Positions 61,265-64,000 of a stretch of DNA of 64,000 nt are shown piece by piece. The position numbers and the translations under genes are program-made. This stretch comes from Dokdonella_A sp966248875 (lineage in GTDB: Bacteria > Pseudomonadota > Gammaproteobacteria > Xanthomonadales > Rhodanobacteraceae). The notes under the pieces are model-generated. The model searched no databases. It saw only the letters and a list, made by a program, of their open reading frames with translations, and was not told the origin of the DNA. Each line of letters begins with the position of its first letter. Positions within the stretch are counted from its first letter, which is position 1. The DNA lies in assembly GCA_966248875.1 (NCBI GenBank), contig CBINBI010000007.1, forward strand, positions 1 to 64,000. Reading direction: 5' to 3'.

Positions 61265-61674
61265 GGGATGGCTTCTCCTCGGAACGTGGAATCCTGACGA
61301 ACGGTGGAAGGCGAAAGGTGGAATGGTAACGGCTTGCCGGATCATGACGCGCCGGTCGCCGGTACGAGCCGTCGGGCTGCGCCATGGGCGGGCGCGCTCG
61401 CGACGGCTGACGTTCGCGGCCACAGCAAGGGCGGCCGCGAGCACGCGGAGCGGGGCGGAAACATGCGGGAATCCTGGAATCAGACGATCGGCGAGGCTAG
61501 GAGGGCCGCGCCGCGGCTCACAGTGTCGAAGGTCACTCCGCCCCGGATCTTCACATTTGCCCGCAAGCCGGGCCAAGCAAGCGGGAAATGCGCTCACCTC
61601 GAAGGCGCTCAGAGTGCTTCTCCCGCGCACACGAGAGGGCGAGGGACGAGCCGACGGAGCACGGCAGTCGCCGC
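61265..61674. other. Intergenic region between M14 and M13 peptidase genes
   Basis: 410 bp without a credible gene. It contains a CTTCTCCCGCGCACACGAG..GAGGG stretch (about 61617-61650) that looks like a decayed CTCCCGC-type intergenic repeat; the M13 promoter should lie here but could not be fixed. Confidence 0.45.
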
Positions 61675-63483
61675 CTAGCGGGTGCGGGCGGCTTCGAGTG
61701 CCGCGGCGTCGAGCCGCAGGACTGGATAGACACCGACCGACTGTGTCGCGTACCACGGCGAGCGTTCATAGAAGAACGAGAGGCGCGCCTCCGGGTCCTT
61801 CGCGAACGCGGGATCGGCCGCGAGCCTGGCCTTGAACTCGGCTTCGAGCTTCGGATCCTTCGCCAGCATGTCGCGCGCGAGCCGCTCGGCGACGCGCGCG
61901 TCGGGCGATTCCTTCTGCTCGAAGTGCGCATCGAGAAAACCCCAGCGCAACAGCGAATCCTGCGCGCGCGGCTCGAGCAGGTTCGCGACGACGTGCGCCG
62001 CGGCCTGGTCCATCGGCACGAGCACCGATCCCGCGGGCACGTCCACCGTCACCGACTCCGATCCGATCACGAAATCGCGCAGCAGATGACGACCCTCGAA
62101 CGGCCGCTCGCTCCAGACCGGATTCGACAGCCGGTAACGCTCGGCGTGCAACGAGACCGCGTGATCGAGCCTTTCGACGCGGATGCCGTGCTGAGCGAGC
62201 TTCGCGGCGACTTCCGGCCAGCCGGGCGGCACGACGTAGGCGGCGGGCAGGCGCACCGATTCGGTCGCGACGAGGTCGCGGTAGAACGGAATCTCGTAGG
62301 TCTTCGGCGTTTTCGGATCGTAGGTGACCCAGACGTCGCCCGAGACCTCGCTCGCCTGCTGCGTAAACGCATAGCCTTTCAGCGTCAGCGTCACGGGCTT
62401 GTCGGTGGTCCGGAACAGGACAGGCAGCTCGGTGCCGTCGTTCGCGTGCGCTATCGTGTCGCGGTCAGCCTGCGTGACCGACTCGCGCAGCGTGCCCGGG
62501 TGCGAATTGATATAGCGGAGCGTCGCGACGACGAAATCGTAGGTCGCGCGCACGCGCGTTTCGTAGGATTTCAGCATGTGCGTCTCGACCAGCAGCGCGG
62601 CGCGGTTGCGCAGCGCGACGTAGCCGGTCGAAAAGCGCGGCCCCGAGCCGAAATTGCCGACGCCCTTGGTGATGTCGCGGTGATCGACGAGCTCGAGGTA
62701 GGGCGCCTGGAGATGGCCCATGCGGTCGAACGCCGGGAAGATCGACTGCTTGAACGCAGCGTCCTGCCAGGCTTTCACGGCCTGGTGCAGCGGGCCCCAG
62801 TCTTCGAGGTACCAGGTGAGGTCGTACTGGTAGTCCGCGCCGTCGGTTGCATGGATGTCCATGAAGAGATCGGGCTGCCACGCATCGAACATCGCGAGCC
62901 ACGCGCGCATCTCGGGCGCGTCCGCCTTCATGTAGTCGCGGTTGAGATTGAGGTTCTGCGCGGTGGCACGGAATCCCATCTCGGCCGGACCGTTCTGATT
63001 GATGCGGTTGTATGGATTGGAGCGCTCGTGACCATCGACATTGAAGATCGGCAGCCAGACGAGGATCGCGTGATCTAGCAGCGCGGAGTGCCTGCCACCG
63101 ACCGAGAGGTCGCGGAGCAGCATCAGGCCCGCGTCCTTGCCCTCGATCTCGCCGGCGTGGATGCCGGCCTGCACGAGCACGATCTCCTTGCCCGAGGCGC
63201 GTGCCGCCTCCGGCGTGAACTCGCCATCCTTTGCGGCGATCACGAGCATCAGGTCGCGACCCTCCGGCGAGACGCCGAAACGCGTCAGGTGAATCGTTCG
63301 CGGCACCGCGTCGGCGAGTCGTTCGAGATAGGCACGCGTGTCGGCATACGAGGGCGTGGTGCGGAACCCGACGCGTTCGGCGGGCGTGATCCATTCGTCG
63401 GACATGGCGTGGCTCGTGGCGGTGTCGAGAGACGCGCACGCAGCGCAGGCGACGATTACCGTCGCGATGATCGTTCGGCGCAT
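61675..63483 (-). CDS. M14 family zinc carboxypeptidase-like protein
   Basis: Exported metallocarboxypeptidase homolog, 602 residues. The N-terminus MRRTIIATVIVACAAC could be a lipoprotein signal (I-V-A-C or the second Cys) or an ordinary signal peptide. Zinc ligands are H109 and E112 in QAGIHAGEIEGKD, with the third His in LFMDIHATDG; the catalytic Glu is likely in LLVETHMLKSYETR. NLNLNRDYMKADAPE and RINQNGPAEMGFRATAQ are typical of this bacterial subfamily. The last 230 residues form an extra beta-rich domain. The upstream partial gene ends 93 bp before it. Confidence 0.92.
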   Translation of the reverse strand: MRRTIIATVIVACAACASLDTATSHAMSDEWITPAERVGFRTTPSYADTRAYLERLADAVPRTIHLTRFGVSPEGRDLMLVIAAKDGEFTPEAARASGKEIVLVQAGIHAGEIEGKDAGLMLLRDLSVGGRHSALLDHAILVWLPIFNVDGHERSNPYNRINQNGPAEMGFRATAQNLNLNRDYMKADAPEMRAWLAMFDAWQPDLFMDIHATDGADYQYDLTWYLEDWGPLHQAVKAWQDAAFKQSIFPAFDRMGHLQAPYLELVDHRDITKGVGNFGSGPRFSTGYVALRNRAALLVETHMLKSYETRVRATYDFVVATLRYINSHPGTLRESVTQADRDTIAHANDGTELPVLFRTTDKPVTLTLKGYAFTQQASEVSGDVWVTYDPKTPKTYEIPFYRDLVATESVRLPAAYVVPPGWPEVAAKLAQHGIRVERLDHAVSLHAERYRLSNPVWSERPFEGRHLLRDFVIGSESVTVDVPAGSVLVPMDQAAAHVVANLLEPRAQDSLLRWGFLDAHFEQKESPDARVAERLARDMLAKDPKLEAEFKARLAADPAFAKDPEARLSFFYERSPWYATQSVGVYPVLRLDAAALEAARTR

Positions 63484-63531
63484 CGGAGATGCCGGTTTGC
63501 GGGGGAAAGCGCGTAGATTAGCGCGATTGGC

Positions 63532-63560
63532 GCCCGCGGCGGAGCGCGCGCGCCGCGGGC
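63532..63560 (-). terminator. GC hairpin after the partial secreted protein
   Basis: GCCCGCGGC pairs perfectly with GCCGCGGGC across an 11-nt loop. No T-run, so only a candidate. Confidence 0.4.
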
Positions 63561-63576
63561 GAAATGCACGGCGGGC

Positions 63577-64000
63577 TCAGGCGCCGTCGAAACCGTCGGC
63601 GAAGATGCGGTCGCTGTCGGGCATCAGCACGACGCCGTCGAACAGCACGGCATCGCTCGCGCCGCCGAGCGGGTTGTCGGTCTTTTCCTGGATCAGCTGC
63701 ACCTCGACGGTCGTGTTTGGCGTCCACTCGGCCGCATCGACGACGATGTACTGTAACGGAACCGGCTGCCAGCCGCCCGCTGTGGGCGCCGCGGCCTCGC
63801 CCGTGTCGGTTGCGACGCCCGCACAATCGGCGCTGTCGGGCCGCAGCACCCAGCCGATGATCGGATGATCGGGCACCGGCGGATAGAGATCTTCCCAGCT
63901 CCAGCCGTAACCGCCGAGGCGGTAGATGCCCGGTCCCGGGATGCCGACGCACTGGCTGAGCCCCACGACGCGCATCGATGCGGAGAGATCGTATACCTGG
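63577..64000 (-). CDS. Partial secreted protein with IFADGF tail
   Basis: C-terminal part of a gene whose beginning lies beyond the window; the frame is open to the edge (..QVYDLSAS-MRVVGLSQ). The visible 141 residues contain a segment like VEVQLIQEKTDNP and YIVVDAAEWTPNTT, suggesting a beta-sandwich of the kind found in surface-binding or choice-of-anchor modules, and two cysteines. The chain ends DSDRIFADGF-DGA. An internal ATG at 63975 is not likely to be the start. Family not identified. Confidence 0.7.
   Translation of the reverse strand, partial: QVYDLSASMRVVGLSQCVGIPGPGIYRLGGYGWSWEDLYPPVPDHPIIGWVLRPDSADCAGVATDTGEAAAPTAGGWQPVPLQYIVVDAAEWTPNTTVEVQLIQEKTDNPLGGASDAVLFDGVVLMPDSDRIFADGFDGA
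63589..63612 (-). other. DRIFADGF tail motif, copy 5
   Basis: Perfect consensus ending three residues before the stop of the partial protein at the right edge. Confidence 0.8.

Noticed and set aside
1..64000. CRISPR array, prophage, integrase or insertion sequence
   Set aside because: No regularly spaced repeats, transposase, integrase or phage genes were found; the only mobile-looking elements are the short REP-like repeats.

Overview
The window is about 64 kb of GC-rich chromosome (strong G/C third-position bias, long spurious open frames antisense to most genes). It looks like a gammaproteobacterium of the order Lysobacterales (Xanthomonadales), probably family Rhodanobacteraceae (Dokdonella/Tahibacter/Rudaea-like). 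The reasons are the gene order aroC-asd-fimV-truA-trpF-trpB-trpA-accD, an ACE-like M2 peptidase, an Oar-type TonB receptor, the xanthomonad-style hairpin repeats between genes, and several secreted proteins sharing a D-x-I-F-A-D-G-F motif. The family placement is inference. No rRNA, tRNA, CRISPR array, prophage or insertion sequence was seen. Every gene is intact except the last, which runs off the right edge.

Layout. 0-6 kb: a secreted parallel-beta-helix protein and a very large three-domain glycosyltransferase, both on the minus strand. 6-11 kb: mrcB (PBP1b), a small lipoprotein and the helicase yoaA. 11.5-17.5 kb: two tandem secreted subtilisin-like proteases separated by a textbook terminator. 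17.6-26.8 kb: a small unknown protein, an M2 dipeptidase, a membrane-bound winged-helix/beta-propeller regulator, an AraC regulator and a TonB-dependent receptor. 26.9-34.2 kb: eight minus-strand genes in a row, GNAT acetyltransferase, minC, minD, minE, a small HExxH protein, then the trehalose cluster otsB-GH15-otsA. 34.5-42.2 kb: a NarL-type two-component pair, an SRPBCC/GyrI-like membrane protein, greB, yjgR, a MltD-like lytic transglycosylase and an unknown protein. 42.4-54.8 kb: psd-SCO (minus), prmB, then the aromatic amino acid/lysine/tryptophan block with fimV, truA and accD. 54.9-64 kb: rapA, a secreted NxxGxxAF-repeat protein, M13 and M14 metallopeptidases and a partial secreted protein.

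Biology. Core functions (cell-wall synthesis, Min division-site placement, aromatic and tryptophan synthesis, fatty-acid initiation, transcription recycling, ribosomal/release-factor modification) are mixed with equipment for protein scavenging: two S8 proteases, M2, M13 and M14 peptidases and a peptide- or polymer-type TonB receptor. Tight overlaps (ATGA, GTGA, TGATG) mark the translationally coupled units otsB/GH15, SCO/psd, histidine kinase/response regulator, truA/trpF and trpF/trpB.

The most unusual signal is a short motif, consensus D-[RST]-[IV]-F-[AR]-[DS]-[GS]-F. It occurs 3-4 residues before the stop codon of three otherwise unrelated secreted proteins. It also occurs inside each of the two tandem subtilases, at different places, each time as a segment the paralog lacks. 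It has no hydrophobic helix or basic tail after it, so it does not resemble LPXTG, PEP-CTERM or GlyGly-CTERM sorting signals. It may be an undescribed sorting, processing or attachment tag. Other non-coding structure includes three copies of a roughly 80-bp REP-like inverted-repeat element beside aroC, asd and trpA, a 32-bp-arm inverted repeat inside the min operon, and GGGCGGGCTTCAGCCC-type hairpins.
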